Origin: Bradyrhizobium sp. 4
GTDB taxonomy: Bacteria > Pseudomonadota > Alphaproteobacteria > Rhizobiales > Xanthobacteraceae
NCBI RefSeq assembly: GCF_023100905.1
Contig: NZ_CP064686.1
Coordinates: 5,952,001 to 6,016,000, forward strand
DNA length: 64,000 nucleotides
Reading direction: 5' to 3'
Shown piece after piece: positions 1-8,744 of the stretch. Every line of letters starts with the position of its first letter. The stretch's first letter is position 1. The notes below the pieces were generated by a model. That model saw nothing but the letters and a program-made list of their open reading frames with translations, was not told the DNA's origin and ran no database searches. The translations under genes were made by a program, and so were the position numbers.

Positions 1-606
1 GCCGGCGAGCTGGTCGCGCGCACCTTCGATCTTGGCCTTGGCTGAGGTCGCATATTCGGAGGTCGGATATTTGCGAACCACCTCCTCCAGCGAGGCGATC
101 GCCTTCTCGGTGCGGGTCTGGTCGCGGCTGATGTCCGGAATCTGGTCGTAATGTGAGGCGGCAATCAGATATTGCGCGTAGGCCGCATCCGGGCTGCCGG
201 GATGCAGCGTGACGTAGCGGGTGGCCGCGCCGATGCAATTGTCATAGTCGCCGCCCTGGTAGGACGCGTAGGCCGACATCAGCAATGATTTGCGGGCCCA
301 GTCGGAATAAGGATGCTGGCGGTCGACCTCTTCGAACTTCTTGTTCGCCGCCTTCATGTCCTTCTTCTCGTTCATGAGGTACAGGCCCTCATTGTAGATC
401 TTGTCGGCGGGCTCCTCGACGAAGGTGTCGTCCTTGGCGGTGAACTTGTCCCACAGCGCGCCGGTGCCGCAGCCGGCCAGCGGCAGCGCGAGCACGAAGA
501 GGGCGACAACCTGAATCAGCCCACGGGCACGAGACGAGACTTCTCGGGACGAGACTTCTCGAGACGGGACTTGGAGATATCCGCGCGTCATACGCTGTGC
601 CGACAT
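1..606 (-). CDS. bamD: Outer membrane assembly lipoprotein BamD (partial)
   Basis: Essential lipoprotein of the BAM complex that inserts beta-barrel proteins into the outer membrane. The C-terminal part lies beyond the left edge. The N-terminus carries a long signal peptide ending in a lipobox LAGC, with Cys near residue 46, followed by TPR-like text (YNEGLYLMNEKKD, SAYASYQGGDYDNC). ATG at 606 is chosen; an in-frame ATG five codons in is possible. Residues 15-26 repeat REVSS twice, encoded by a 15-bp tandem repeat. It is the last dcw-linked gene here, downstream of lpxC on the same strand. Confidence 0.9.
   Translation of the reverse strand, partial: MSAQRMTRGYLQVPSREVSSREVSSRARGLIQVVALFVLALPLAGCGTGALWDKFTAKDDTFVEEPADKIYNEGLYLMNEKKDMKAANKKFEEVDRQHPYSDWARKSLLMSAYASYQGGDYDNCIGAATRYVTLHPGSPDAAYAQYLIAASHYDQIPDISRDQTRTEKAIASLEEVVRKYPTSEYATSAKAKIEGARDQLAG
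536..575. repeat. 15-bp tandem repeat inside bamD signal region
   Basis: Two adjacent copies of gagacttctcgggac (536-550 and 551-565, one mismatch) followed by a partial third copy. The unit length is a multiple of three, so it adds five residues (REVSS) per copy to the positively charged n-region of the BamD signal peptide without breaking the frame. Confidence 0.8.
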
Positions 607-883
607 GAATATTGCCCTGACGCCCTGTGGTGCGGTGTCCGCCAGCCCATGAACCCCGTCCTGGGCGCGAAATATAGCTGTGGTGCCTGCCGTGCGACCA
701 CGCCGGTGTAACCGAAAAACGATCTTCAACCAACCGGATAGGCAGGCATTCCGCCCGGATTAAGGCGAACGCGCCGCAATCCTAGCCGATCATCGTTACC
801 AAGACTTTCCCGGGGAAAGCCGCCGCCAAACGCCTGCGGCGACGGGGCTCTTCAGGCCCGTCTCTCTTCGGGAATGTCTCGCT

Positions 884-1846
884 TCAGGAAACGTCCGGCC
901 CGTAGACCGCGGCGATCCGGCCGCCGACGATGCCGCGACCGGTTTCAGCCACCGGACGCGTGGTACGGCGGGCTGCCTCGCCCTCGACCACCCGCCACGC
1001 TGTACGGTCGGCGAGCAGCGCGGTCAGGACGGCGTGGTTGAGCTTGTGGCCGCCACGCACCGAGCGGTAGGCGCCAAGCAGCGGCAGACCAGCCAGCGCG
1101 AGGTCGCCAATCACGTCCAGCACCTTGTGGCGGGCGCATTCGTCGGCGTAGCGCAGGCCTTCGGTGTTGAGCAGCCGCTCCTCGTCGAACACGACGGTGT
1201 TGTCGAACGAGGCGCCGAGCGCATACCCCGCGCTCCAGAGCCGTGCGACGTCGCACATCAGACCGAAAGTCCGGGCCCGACCGACTTCGCGGCGGAAACG
1301 CTCCGGGTTGAGGTCGAAGGCGTAGCTCTGCTGGCCGATGACAGGATTGGTGAAGTCGATCTCGACCTCGGCGCGGAACCCGTCAGCATAGGGCCTGATT
1401 TCGCCGAAGGAGTCGCCGATCTTGACCGAGATCGGCTTCAAAACCTGGATGAAGCGGCGCTGTGCCGGCTGGGTCACGATGCCGGCCTGGTCGATCGCCG
1501 CAACGAAGGCTGCCGCGCTGCCGTCCATGATCGGCACTTCCGGCCCGTCGATCTCGATGATGGCGTTGTCGACGCCCATGCCCCGCAGCGCAGCAAGCAC
1601 ATGCTCGGCGGTGGAAACCAGCGGGCCGTTGCGATCTCCGAGGACGGTGGCGAAATCGGTCGCGATCACCTGCTCGGCGGTGGCCTGAACTTCGCGGTCA
1701 CTTCCCTCAAGCCCGGTGCGGATAAAAACAAAGCCCGCGTCGACAGGCGCGGGTCCAAGCGTGAGCGTGACGGGAAGACCGGAATGAACGCCGACGCCTG
1801 CCACACTGGCTTGCGCACGAAGCGTTGTTTGCCGGCTAAATTTCAT
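884..1846 (-). CDS. lpxC: UDP-3-O-acyl-N-acetylglucosamine deacetylase LpxC
   Basis: Zinc-dependent deacetylase, the committed step of lipid A synthesis, cytoplasmic. The family N-terminus RQTTLRAQASVAGVGVHSG is present. The zinc ligands are visible as His in the STAEHVLAAL motif (about residue 82) and as His and Asp in ARHKVLDVIGDLAL; the general base His is in RGGHKLNHAV. The ATG at 1846 is preferred over upstream in-frame starts because LpxC proteins begin M-K-x-x-RQTTL. The length of 320 residues is usual. It lies between ftsZ and bamD, as in other alphaproteobacteria. Confidence 0.96.
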   Translation of the reverse strand: MKFSRQTTLRAQASVAGVGVHSGLPVTLTLGPAPVDAGFVFIRTGLEGSDREVQATAEQVIATDFATVLGDRNGPLVSTAEHVLAALRGMGVDNAIIEIDGPEVPIMDGSAAAFVAAIDQAGIVTQPAQRRFIQVLKPISVKIGDSFGEIRPYADGFRAEVEIDFTNPVIGQQSYAFDLNPERFRREVGRARTFGLMCDVARLWSAGYALGASFDNTVVFDEERLLNTEGLRYADECARHKVLDVIGDLALAGLPLLGAYRSVRGGHKLNHAVLTALLADRTAWRVVEGEAARRTTRPVAETGRGIVGGRIAAVYGPDVS

Positions 1847-2143
1847 CAGGAACCGCCCCACTACGACCACTGCGACTTATACTGAACCCGACTGAGCGGC
1901 CCAGACCGCTCGCTTCCGAATCCGTATCCCCAAGTCACGGCAAACCATAGTCACTGCCTCAAACAGCGCCAACTCACGCTTTTTTACCGATTGTTACCCC
2001 AAACCCGCCGTATTCGCGCCAAGGCTTAACCAAATTGGACCGGAGTTTGGGACCGTTTTCGGTAGTTTTACTGAACCATCGAATATGTAATTAATTATTT
2101 AAAATCAGTTGCTTGGCGACGCAATCCGGATACGCACGGGGCA
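1847..2143 (-). promoter_or_regulatory. AT-rich leader/promoter region of lpxC
   Basis: About 300 bp between the ftsZ terminator and lpxC contains no credible ORF. It holds a strongly AT-rich patch at 2085-2107 (taattaattatttaaaatc) and further A/T tracts near 1980-2040. In a genome this GC-rich such a patch is the likeliest place for an independent lpxC promoter; no clear -35/-10 pair could be fixed by eye. Confidence 0.45.
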
Positions 2144-2184
2144 AAAGAAAAGGTCCCGGCAAGCTTCCCGCCGGGACCCTTTTT
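2144..2184 (-). terminator. Rho-independent terminator after ftsZ
   Basis: Perfect 9-bp stem GGTCCCGGC / GCCGGGACC (2152-2160 and 2170-2178) with a 9-nt loop, flanked by an A-rich run on the left and a T run on the right, so it can work in either direction. It starts 24 bp past the ftsZ stop codon in the sense of ftsZ transcription. Confidence 0.85.
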
Positions 2185-2207
2185 CGTCTGCCTTATTGTA
2201 ACAATCC

Positions 2208-4013
2208 TCAGGTCGCCTGCCGCCGCAGGAAGGCCGGGATATCAAGATGGTCGTCTCCCTGTGGCGCCGGGGCAACAGGCGCGGGACGGCCGTGCATGTC
2301 CAGGCCCTGCGGCGCGGGACGACGGGCATACTCCGACACCGGCTCGGTGGAAGCGATTTGCTGCGCCACGGTCTTCTGAGGCCGGCGATCGGGCAGCGGC
2401 GGCATCGCGGGACCGGCGGTGCGGGCCGCGATCGGCGCCTCGCTCTCCTCGTCACGACGGCCGAGGCCGACATTGGCGAGGCGCTGCAGCAGCGACAGCC
2501 GGGTCTTCTGCGGGGTCTCCTCCTCGACCTCGCCGCGGGCCTGGCGAAGCTCGGCCTGGGCGGGCATCGGAAGTTCCTCGATCCGCGGCATCCGCGGTGT
2601 GCGGACCGGCGCACGCTCGGCCTGCGGCGGGATGAAGGTTTCCGGCGTCATCGGCTCATGCATGGCCATCGGCGCCTGCTCGGGCTCGGGGAACAGCGTG
2701 GGCTTCTGCGCGATCGGCCGCACTGTGACGTCGCCATAGGTCTGCATCGGCGCGGGAGCCTGCGGGACGTCCGCAACGGCGGCGGCGATGGCGGCAAGCG
2801 CAGCGCGCTCCACGTTCGGACGCGGAGCCGTGGGAGCGGCGGCAAATTGGCCCGTTCCTGCGGCCGGGGTCTGCCCTTCGAACTTCTGGGCGCGCTCGGC
2901 CATGCGCTGATTGTCGGCGCGCAGCCGTGCGGTCAAATCGGCAAGACGGCTCTCGGCAGCCGCGGCCGGAGCAGCGGGAGCCTGCTGCGCCTGCGGAGCA
3001 GGATTCGCCACGGGAGCGCTGGTGGCCTGGCTGTTACGCGCGATCGCGGCCTGCTCGATGCCGGTGGCGACGACCGAGACGCGGATCAGGCCGTCGAGGG
3101 CTTCGTCGAAGGTGGCGCCGACGATGATGTTGGCGTCCTGGTCGACTTCCTCGCGGATGCGGGTCGCAGCTTCGTCGACCTCGAACAGCGTGAGATCCTT
3201 GCCGCCGGTGATGGAGATCAGGAGGCCCTTGGCGCCCTTCATCGAGCTATCGTCGATCAGCGGGTTGGCGATCGCGGCTTCGGCGGCGGTCAGCGCGCGC
3301 TTGTCGCCGGAGGCTTCGCCCGTGCCCATCATCGCCTTGCCCATCTCGCGCATGACGGCGCGAACGTCGGCGAAGTCGAGATTGATCAGGCCTTCCTTGA
3401 CCATCAGGTCGGTGATGCAGGCAACGCCCGAATAGAGCACCTGGTCGGCCATCGCGAAAGCGTCGGCGAAGGTGGTCTTCTCGTTGGCGACCCGGAACAG
3501 GTTCTGGTTCGGGATGATCAGCAGCGTATCGACGACCTTGTGCAACTCGTTGATACCCGCTTCCGCGGTGCGCATGCGGCGGCCGCCTTCGAAGTGGAAG
3601 GGCTTGGTCACGACGCCGACGGTGAGGATGCCCATCTCGCGCGCGATCTTGGCGATCACGGGAGCCGCACCGGTGCCGGTGCCGCCGCCCATGCCGGCGG
3701 TGACGAACACCATGTTGGCGCCCGAGAGATGGTCGCGGAGTTCGTCCATCACTTCTTCGGCTGCGGCCGCGCCGACGACCGGCTGCGAACCTGCGCCCAA
3801 CCCTTGCGTGGCGGCCGTGCCCATCTGCACGATGCGCTGCGCCTTCGACATCGTCAGCGCCTGCGCGTCGGTGTTGGCGACCACGAAATCGACGCCCTGG
3901 AGGCCCGCCGTGATCATGTTGTTGACGGCGTTACCACCGGCGCCGCCGACGCCGAACACGGTGATGCGGGGCTTCAGTTCGTGAATATCAGGAACATTGA
4001 TGCTGATGGTCAT
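2208..4013 (-). CDS. ftsZ: Cell division GTPase FtsZ
   Basis: Tubulin-like GTPase that forms the Z-ring. The GTP-binding loop GVGGAGGNAV is at residues 21-30 and the tubulin signature GGGTGTG at 109-115; the T7-loop region (NLDFADVRAVM) follows. After the GTPase fold there is an Ala/Pro/Gln-rich linker of about 250 residues, ending in the conserved tail LDIPAFLRR at the C-terminus, the peptide that binds FtsA and other partners. The length of 601 residues is long compared with about 380 in E. coli and typical of rhizobial FtsZ. It lies 87 bp downstream of ftsA. Confidence 0.98.
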   Translation of the reverse strand: MTISINVPDIHELKPRITVFGVGGAGGNAVNNMITAGLQGVDFVVANTDAQALTMSKAQRIVQMGTAATQGLGAGSQPVVGAAAAEEVMDELRDHLSGANMVFVTAGMGGGTGTGAAPVIAKIAREMGILTVGVVTKPFHFEGGRRMRTAEAGINELHKVVDTLLIIPNQNLFRVANEKTTFADAFAMADQVLYSGVACITDLMVKEGLINLDFADVRAVMREMGKAMMGTGEASGDKRALTAAEAAIANPLIDDSSMKGAKGLLISITGGKDLTLFEVDEAATRIREEVDQDANIIVGATFDEALDGLIRVSVVATGIEQAAIARNSQATSAPVANPAPQAQQAPAAPAAAAESRLADLTARLRADNQRMAERAQKFEGQTPAAGTGQFAAAPTAPRPNVERAALAAIAAAVADVPQAPAPMQTYGDVTVRPIAQKPTLFPEPEQAPMAMHEPMTPETFIPPQAERAPVRTPRMPRIEELPMPAQAELRQARGEVEEETPQKTRLSLLQRLANVGLGRRDEESEAPIAARTAGPAMPPLPDRRPQKTVAQQIASTEPVSEYARRPAPQGLDMHGRPAPVAPAPQGDDHLDIPAFLRRQAT

Positions 4014-4100
4014 GTTTGCCTCTCGATCACGCGCGCGTGGGTTCGCCCCGGCCGGCGGCCGCGGGAGTTGGTGAAAATCGAATATTGCGGGAAGGAGTCA

Positions 4101-5423
4101 TCAGAAGCCCTCGCGTAGCCATCGTCCGACCTTTCCGAAATACCCGCCGGTCCCCGTCCTGACCTGCTGCCGCGTATGCCGCGGTTCGACATGTTCGTGA
4201 TGAACATATTGCGGGTAGACGAGCAGTCCGGCCGGCACCGCGAAGGCGGCGTTCTTCGCCTCGTTGGGCAGCCGGCCGAAACCGAGCGGACGTCCGACCC
4301 GCACGGGCCGGCCGAGAATCTGCGTTCCGAGCTCGACCAGACCGGTGAGCTGCGAGGCCCCGCCCGAGAGCACGACACGGCCGTTGGGCTCCGAGGCGAA
4401 GGGCGAATCCTTCAGCTTGTCCCGAACCATTTCGAAGACTTCCTCGGCACGATGCTTGACGATGTTGGCGATGGTAGCGCGGGAGACGATCTGCGGCAGA
4501 TCCTGCTCGTCACCGGCTGTCGGTACAGACATCAGCTCACGCGAGTCCGATCCGCCGGTGATGACGGTCCCGTATAACGTCTTGATTCGCTCGGCATCGG
4601 CAATGGTCGCGGAGAGTCCGCGCGCCAGATCCATCGTGATGTGTTGCCCGCCGACCGCAAAACCGGCGGCATGCACGAAGCGACCGCCGGAAAAGACCGC
4701 GATCGTGGTGGTGCCCGCGCCCATCTCGACCACGGCAGCGCCGAGATCGGCCTCGTCGTCGGTCAGCACCGACAGGCCAGCCACATAGGGGCTTGCTGCC
4801 ATGGCTTCGACGTTGATGTGGCAGCGTTCGACCGCCAGCATCAGGTTCCGCGCCACCGTGGCGTCGCAGGTGACGACGTTCATGTCGATGCCGAACTGAT
4901 GCGCGACCATCCCGCGGGGATCGCGGATGCCCTTGACGCCGTCGAGCGTGTAGCCGACCGGCAGCGCGTGCAGCACGGTGCGGCCTTCGCCGGTGGCGTG
5001 GCGCATGCCGGTCGAGGTGACGCGGCTGACATCGACCGGCGTCACGGCGCCGCCGCGGATGTCGGCCGCAGCTTCGACCAGCTGACCGGAGAGCCGGCCG
5101 CCGGAGACCGACAGCAGCACGGACTCGACCCGCACCTTGGCCATTTTCTCCGCAAGCCCGACGGCCTGTCGTACCGCCTGCTCGCATTCGCCGAGATCAA
5201 TCACGGCGCCGGCCTTCATGCCGCGGGACTGGATCTGGCTGTAGCCGATCAGCTCCACCGCATGGGTCCGGTCGCGCAGGGCTTCGCTCGGCGCCGACGG
5301 CTTCAGCCGCGCGATCATGCAGGCAATCTTGCTGGTGCCGATGTCGAGGCAGGCGACGAGCCCGCCGCGCTTGTGCGGCATCGGGCGTGTCTTCGGTGTC
5401 TGGGTGCGATCAAGACCGGTCAT
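4101..5423 (-). CDS. ftsA: Cell division actin-like ATPase FtsA
   Basis: Actin-fold ATPase that tethers FtsZ filaments to the inner membrane. The phosphate-1 motif LDIGTSKIACMI is near residue 26, a second nucleotide motif (AAVVEMGAGTTTIAVF) lies mid-protein and VVLSGGASQLTG near the C-terminus. It ends in a basic/hydrophobic segment (GKVGRWLREGF) that fits the membrane-targeting helix. The start overlaps the ftsQ stop by ATGA, implying translational coupling. Confidence 0.97.
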   Translation of the reverse strand: MTGLDRTQTPKTRPMPHKRGGLVACLDIGTSKIACMIARLKPSAPSEALRDRTHAVELIGYSQIQSRGMKAGAVIDLGECEQAVRQAVGLAEKMAKVRVESVLLSVSGGRLSGQLVEAAADIRGGAVTPVDVSRVTSTGMRHATGEGRTVLHALPVGYTLDGVKGIRDPRGMVAHQFGIDMNVVTCDATVARNLMLAVERCHINVEAMAASPYVAGLSVLTDDEADLGAAVVEMGAGTTTIAVFSGGRFVHAAGFAVGGQHITMDLARGLSATIADAERIKTLYGTVITGGSDSRELMSVPTAGDEQDLPQIVSRATIANIVKHRAEEVFEMVRDKLKDSPFASEPNGRVVLSGGASQLTGLVELGTQILGRPVRVGRPLGFGRLPNEAKNAAFAVPAGLLVYPQYVHHEHVEPRHTRQQVRTGTGGYFGKVGRWLREGF

Positions 5424-6460
5424 GCAGCGTCCCCGGCCTTTTTCTTCTTCTTGTCCTTGAACAAATCGTCGCGCGCCTTGGCGGCGTCCTCGGACAGCTG
5501 CACCACCAGCCGATCGGGCAGGCGCAGGTCGACCGCGACGATGTCGCGGGAGAACAGCCTGTCCTCCTTGTCGAGCCTGGACAGCATCGCAAGCGCGTTA
5601 CCGACGTCCTGCTCGGGCAGGCGGATGTCGAGGCCATCCTTGAGCCTCAGGTTCCAGCGCCGCTCCCCTACGAAGATCGCGGCCTTGGTGATCGAATTGA
5701 CCTGCGGATAGCGCGCCAGCAAAGCGAGGAAATCGCGGGCCTGCGTATCGGCGCCCTTGCCGACCACGAGCGGCAGCGACAGGAACCGGCGCGAGACATA
5801 GGGTTCGAGCACGGCGCCGTCGTCGGCGATGACGGAGAGCCGGCCGGCCTCCTGCCACAGCGCGAAAGCCTTGCGCTCGGTGAGCTCGATCATGAGCTGG
5901 CCCGGATAGAGCTTCAGCACGGTCGCGTCCGCGATCCAGGGATTGGCCTTGAGCTTGTCGCGCACGGCGTCGGCGTCGAGGAACAGCAGCGAGGATCGGC
6001 CGCTGACGCCGCCGATCGCGAGGATCTCGTCCTGGCTGAGCTGCTTGCGGCCGTTGATCACGACGGAGGTGATGCGGAAGCCGGCGGAATTGGCCAGCGC
6101 GTTGCGGGTGTCGTTGACCGCCGTGATGAAATCCTGGAGATGGCCGCCCTTGACGATACCGAAGCCGCAGCTTCCGATCAGGAGCAGCACCGTCATGCTG
6201 ATCCCGACCCGGCGCGGCAGATAGCGCTCGACCAGCGCGACCAACCGCGGCGTCGGCTCGCGCTCGATGATGGCTTTGGCCCGGGCTTTGGTTTTAATCT
6301 TTTCGTTGGCCGCAGCACGCGCGCCGTGAACTCGTTCCAGACGCTTGTCCTGCACCCACTCGCGCAGAAGCACGACCGCTCCGATAGCGGCCGCCTTCAG
6401 GTCAGCTTGGGGCCTCAGCGATCTGAAAAGCGACCGAGTGAGGCTTCCTGCTCCATCCAT
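5420..6460 (-). CDS. ftsQ: Cell division protein FtsQ
   Basis: Bitopic inner-membrane divisome protein. A basic cytoplasmic N-terminus of about 80 residues precedes one membrane segment (VGISMTVLLLIGSCGFGIV), followed by a POTRA domain (ALANSAGFRITSVVINGRKQLSQDEILAIGG) and the FtsQ beta-domain, with a Lys-rich tail (KDKKKKKAG). The length of 346 residues fits alphaproteobacterial FtsQ. The stop overlaps the ftsA start by four bases. It is preceded by a 350-bp gap that separates it from ddl and probably holds a promoter. Confidence 0.94.
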   Translation of the reverse strand: MDGAGSLTRSLFRSLRPQADLKAAAIGAVVLLREWVQDKRLERVHGARAAANEKIKTKARAKAIIEREPTPRLVALVERYLPRRVGISMTVLLLIGSCGFGIVKGGHLQDFITAVNDTRNALANSAGFRITSVVINGRKQLSQDEILAIGGVSGRSSLLFLDADAVRDKLKANPWIADATVLKLYPGQLMIELTERKAFALWQEAGRLSVIADDGAVLEPYVSRRFLSLPLVVGKGADTQARDFLALLARYPQVNSITKAAIFVGERRWNLRLKDGLDIRLPEQDVGNALAMLSRLDKEDRLFSRDIVAVDLRLPDRLVVQLSEDAAKARDDLFKDKKKKKAGDAA

Positions 6461-6810
6461 TGCACCAGCTCGTCAACAGTTTGCCCGCGACATCGCGCGG
6501 GTCCTGGCGAACATGACGTCTCGGACTTGCCGGGCCGGGTGCTGGTCTTCAGCAGAAGAAAACCTCTCCCCTTCAGAGCGTTCGCTGGGAGTGACAACAC
6601 CCGCAACGGTCCACGCGCCGGCAGCCAAAGCGTCATATGCGCCGCCAGCGTTAACCTTCGGACGTCCTGGTAAACAAAAGGTAAAGTTCGTTAACGACGT
6701 GAGCGTTTTGCCCAGGCCTGTGAGGCATTTATGCCGCAATATCCGGCATTTTACCGGTTTTGGGTTCCAAAACCGGCCGTTTCGCCAGTTCGGCCGTTAA
6801 CCAGTCCTAA
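6461..6810 (-). promoter_or_regulatory. ddl-ftsQ intergenic region, probable ftsQAZ promoter
   Basis: 350 bp without a credible gene inside an otherwise packed operon. It contains A/T-rich sequence at 6650-6700 with several TTAA/GTAA elements, including GTAA-N7-GTAA, a two-mismatch relative of the CtrA site TTAA-N7-TTAA. CtrA controls ftsQA in Caulobacter, so a cell-cycle promoter is a reasonable but untested reading. Confidence 0.4.
6754..6776. other. Perfect 10-bp inverted repeat upstream of ftsQ
   Basis: CCGGTTTTGG and CCAAAACCGG flank the 3-nt spacer GTT (6754-6763 and 6767-6776). No T-run follows on either strand, so it is not a standard intrinsic terminator. It lies 35 bp past the ddl stop and 294 bp before ftsQ; it could be an operator or an mRNA stabilising hairpin. 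Confidence 0.6.
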
Positions 6811-7797
6811 TTATTTTCGCACACCGGCCACGGCGAGTTCGACCAGGCCGCGCAGGAACTCGACGAACGCGATGCCCTCGGCCTTCAACGCCTTGGGGTA
6901 GAGCGAGGACTTGGTCAGGCCGGGTAGCGTGTTGGTTTCGAGATAGACCAGCCCCTTGTCCGAGACGATGAAGTCCGAACGCGAATAGCCGGTACAGGAC
7001 ATCGCCCGGTGCACCAGCATCGCCTGCTGCTTCAGTGCGGCGGTGATCTCCGCCGTGAAGCGGCCTGGACAGATCTCCTGGGTCGACTTCAAAAGATATT
7101 TCGCCGCGTAGTCGAAACTGCCCTCGCCCGGGATGATCTCGATCGGCGGCAGCGAGATGATCGAGCCATCCGGCCGCTCCAGCACGCCGCAGGTCGCCTC
7201 GATGCCGGCGATGTAGGGCTCGATCACATACTCTTCGTGCTTCGCTGCATTGCGGACGGCGACCAGATCCTGCTTGGCGTTGACGAAGATCAGACCGTAG
7301 CTCGAGCCATCCCTGGCGGGCTTTGCAATCAGCCGGCCGTATTCGGCGAAGGCCTCGTCGATCTGGTCCAGCGCAATGTTGGCCGGCGGCGACACGCCGC
7401 CGAGCGCGGCGAAATGCTTGGCCGCGAACTTGTCGAAGGCGAGATGCGAGGAGGCCGAGCCCGATCCGGTGAACGGCACGCCGCGCGCCTCGCACATCAC
7501 CTGCAATTCGCCGTTCTCGGCACGACCGCCGTGCAGGCCGAGCACCAGCACGCGGTTCTCCGCCTTGGCCTGGTCGAGCGCCTGCTCCAACGGAATGCCT
7601 GACGTGCCCGGCTTGAACTCGTCCTCGAACGGGCGGGCATGTTCGAGCAGCTGTCTGGACTGCACGACATGCACCTTGTCCTCGACGTCCCACCACCAGA
7701 GATCGGCCTCGGGCAGCGCTTGATGCAGCGCCTGGGCTGAGGCGACCGAAACCAGACGTTCGCGGTTGGAGCCGCCGAAGAGGATGGTGATGCGCAT
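6811..7797 (-). CDS. ddl: D-alanine--D-alanine ligase family protein
   Basis: ATP-grasp ligase expected to make D-Ala-D-Ala for MurF. FGGSNRERLVSVASA matches the Ddl N-terminal GGxSxE-V-S pattern loosely; TGSGSASSHLAFDKFAAK, KPARDGSSYG and ETNTLPGLTKSSLYPKAL match the ATP-grasp and substrate motifs. The usual HGxxGEDGxxQ appears as HGGRAENGELQ. ATG 7797 is chosen because it begins with the family MRITILFGG; the longer reading frame runs through the gap after murB. At 328 residues it has normal length. Its place between murB and ftsQ is the classical ddlB position. Confidence 0.88.
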   Translation of the reverse strand: MRITILFGGSNRERLVSVASAQALHQALPEADLWWWDVEDKVHVVQSRQLLEHARPFEDEFKPGTSGIPLEQALDQAKAENRVLVLGLHGGRAENGELQVMCEARGVPFTGSGSASSHLAFDKFAAKHFAALGGVSPPANIALDQIDEAFAEYGRLIAKPARDGSSYGLIFVNAKQDLVAVRNAAKHEEYVIEPYIAGIEATCGVLERPDGSIISLPPIEIIPGEGSFDYAAKYLLKSTQEICPGRFTAEITAALKQQAMLVHRAMSCTGYSRSDFIVSDKGLVYLETNTLPGLTKSSLYPKALKAEGIAFVEFLRGLVELAVAGVRK

Positions 7798-7819
7798 GTT
7801 CTCTCGTCGCTTGTCCAAA

Positions 7820-8740
7820 TTAGCCGGGAATTCCGATCCGCTTGATTTCCCAGTGTAGCTCAATTCCGGAATTCGTCTTCACCCGTTCACGAACGGTCTC
7901 GCCCAGCGTCTCGATGTCGTGCGCGGTGGCATTGCCCGTGTTGATCAGGAAATTGCAATGCATCTCGGAGACCTCTGCACCGCCGACGCGCAGGCCGCGG
8001 CAGCCGGCGGCATCGACCAGCTTCCAGGCGGAATGGCCGGGCGGGTTCTTGAAGGTCGAGCCGCCGGTCTTTTCGCGGATCGGCTGCGCGGTCTCGCGAT
8101 GGCTCTGCACTTCCGCCATGCGCGCGCGGATTGCGTCGGCATCCCTGATCTCGCCACGGAAACGCGCGGAGGTGAAGATGATGGAGGGATCGACGCCGCT
8201 GTTGCGGTAGACGAACTTCATGTCGGCATTGGAGAAGACGTGCTTCTTGCCGTCGCGCCCGACGCCTCGCGCCTCGATCAACACGTCCCTGGTCTCGCCG
8301 CCATTGGCGCCCGCATTCATGCGCAGCGCGCCGCCGATCGTGCCGGGAATGCCGAAGTAGAATTCGAGCCCCCCGATGTTCGCGCCCGCGGCGACTTCCG
8401 CCACGCGCTTGTCGAGCGCTGCTGCGCCTGCGGTGACGACATCGCCGCTCGCGCTCGCCTCGCCAAAGGCGCGCGGCGCCAGACGGACCACCACGCCCGC
8501 AATGCCGCCGTCGCGCACGATCAGGTTGGAGCCGACACCGACGACATAGACGGGAATGTCGCTTGCGAGATGCGCGAGGAAATAAGCGAGATCGTCCTCG
8601 TCCGCCGGCGTGAACAACACCTGCGCGGGACCACCGACACGAAACCAGGTGAGCTCGGCGAGCGACTGGTTCGCCAGCAGCCGGCCGCGAAGATCCGGCA
8701 TCGCGGCTTTGAGGTCGGGTGTGATGTCGGGGAAGCTCAC
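7820..8740 (-). CDS. murB: UDP-N-acetylenolpyruvoylglucosamine reductase MurB
   Basis: FAD-dependent enzyme reducing UDP-GlcNAc-enolpyruvate to UDP-MurNAc with NADPH, cytoplasmic. FAD-binding motif GVGSNLIVRDGGI near residues 67-79, GIPGTIGGALRMNAGANGGE mid-protein, the Tyr in KFVYRNSG and the catalytic Ser in GGSTFKNP are all present. The length of 306 residues is usual for the shorter MurB type. It starts 4 bp after murC ends and is followed 22 bp later by ddl. Confidence 0.97.
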   Translation of the reverse strand: MSFPDITPDLKAAMPDLRGRLLANQSLAELTWFRVGGPAQVLFTPADEDDLAYFLAHLASDIPVYVVGVGSNLIVRDGGIAGVVVRLAPRAFGEASASGDVVTAGAAALDKRVAEVAAGANIGGLEFYFGIPGTIGGALRMNAGANGGETRDVLIEARGVGRDGKKHVFSNADMKFVYRNSGVDPSIIFTSARFRGEIRDADAIRARMAEVQSHRETAQPIREKTGGSTFKNPPGHSAWKLVDAAGCRGLRVGGAEVSEMHCNFLINTGNATAHDIETLGETVRERVKTNSGIELHWEIKRIGIPG

Positions 8741-8744
8741 TGCC

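Noticed and set aside
2247..4118. 623-codon plus-strand open frame opposite ftsZ
   Set aside because: Antisense shadow of ftsZ with biased composition and no motif.
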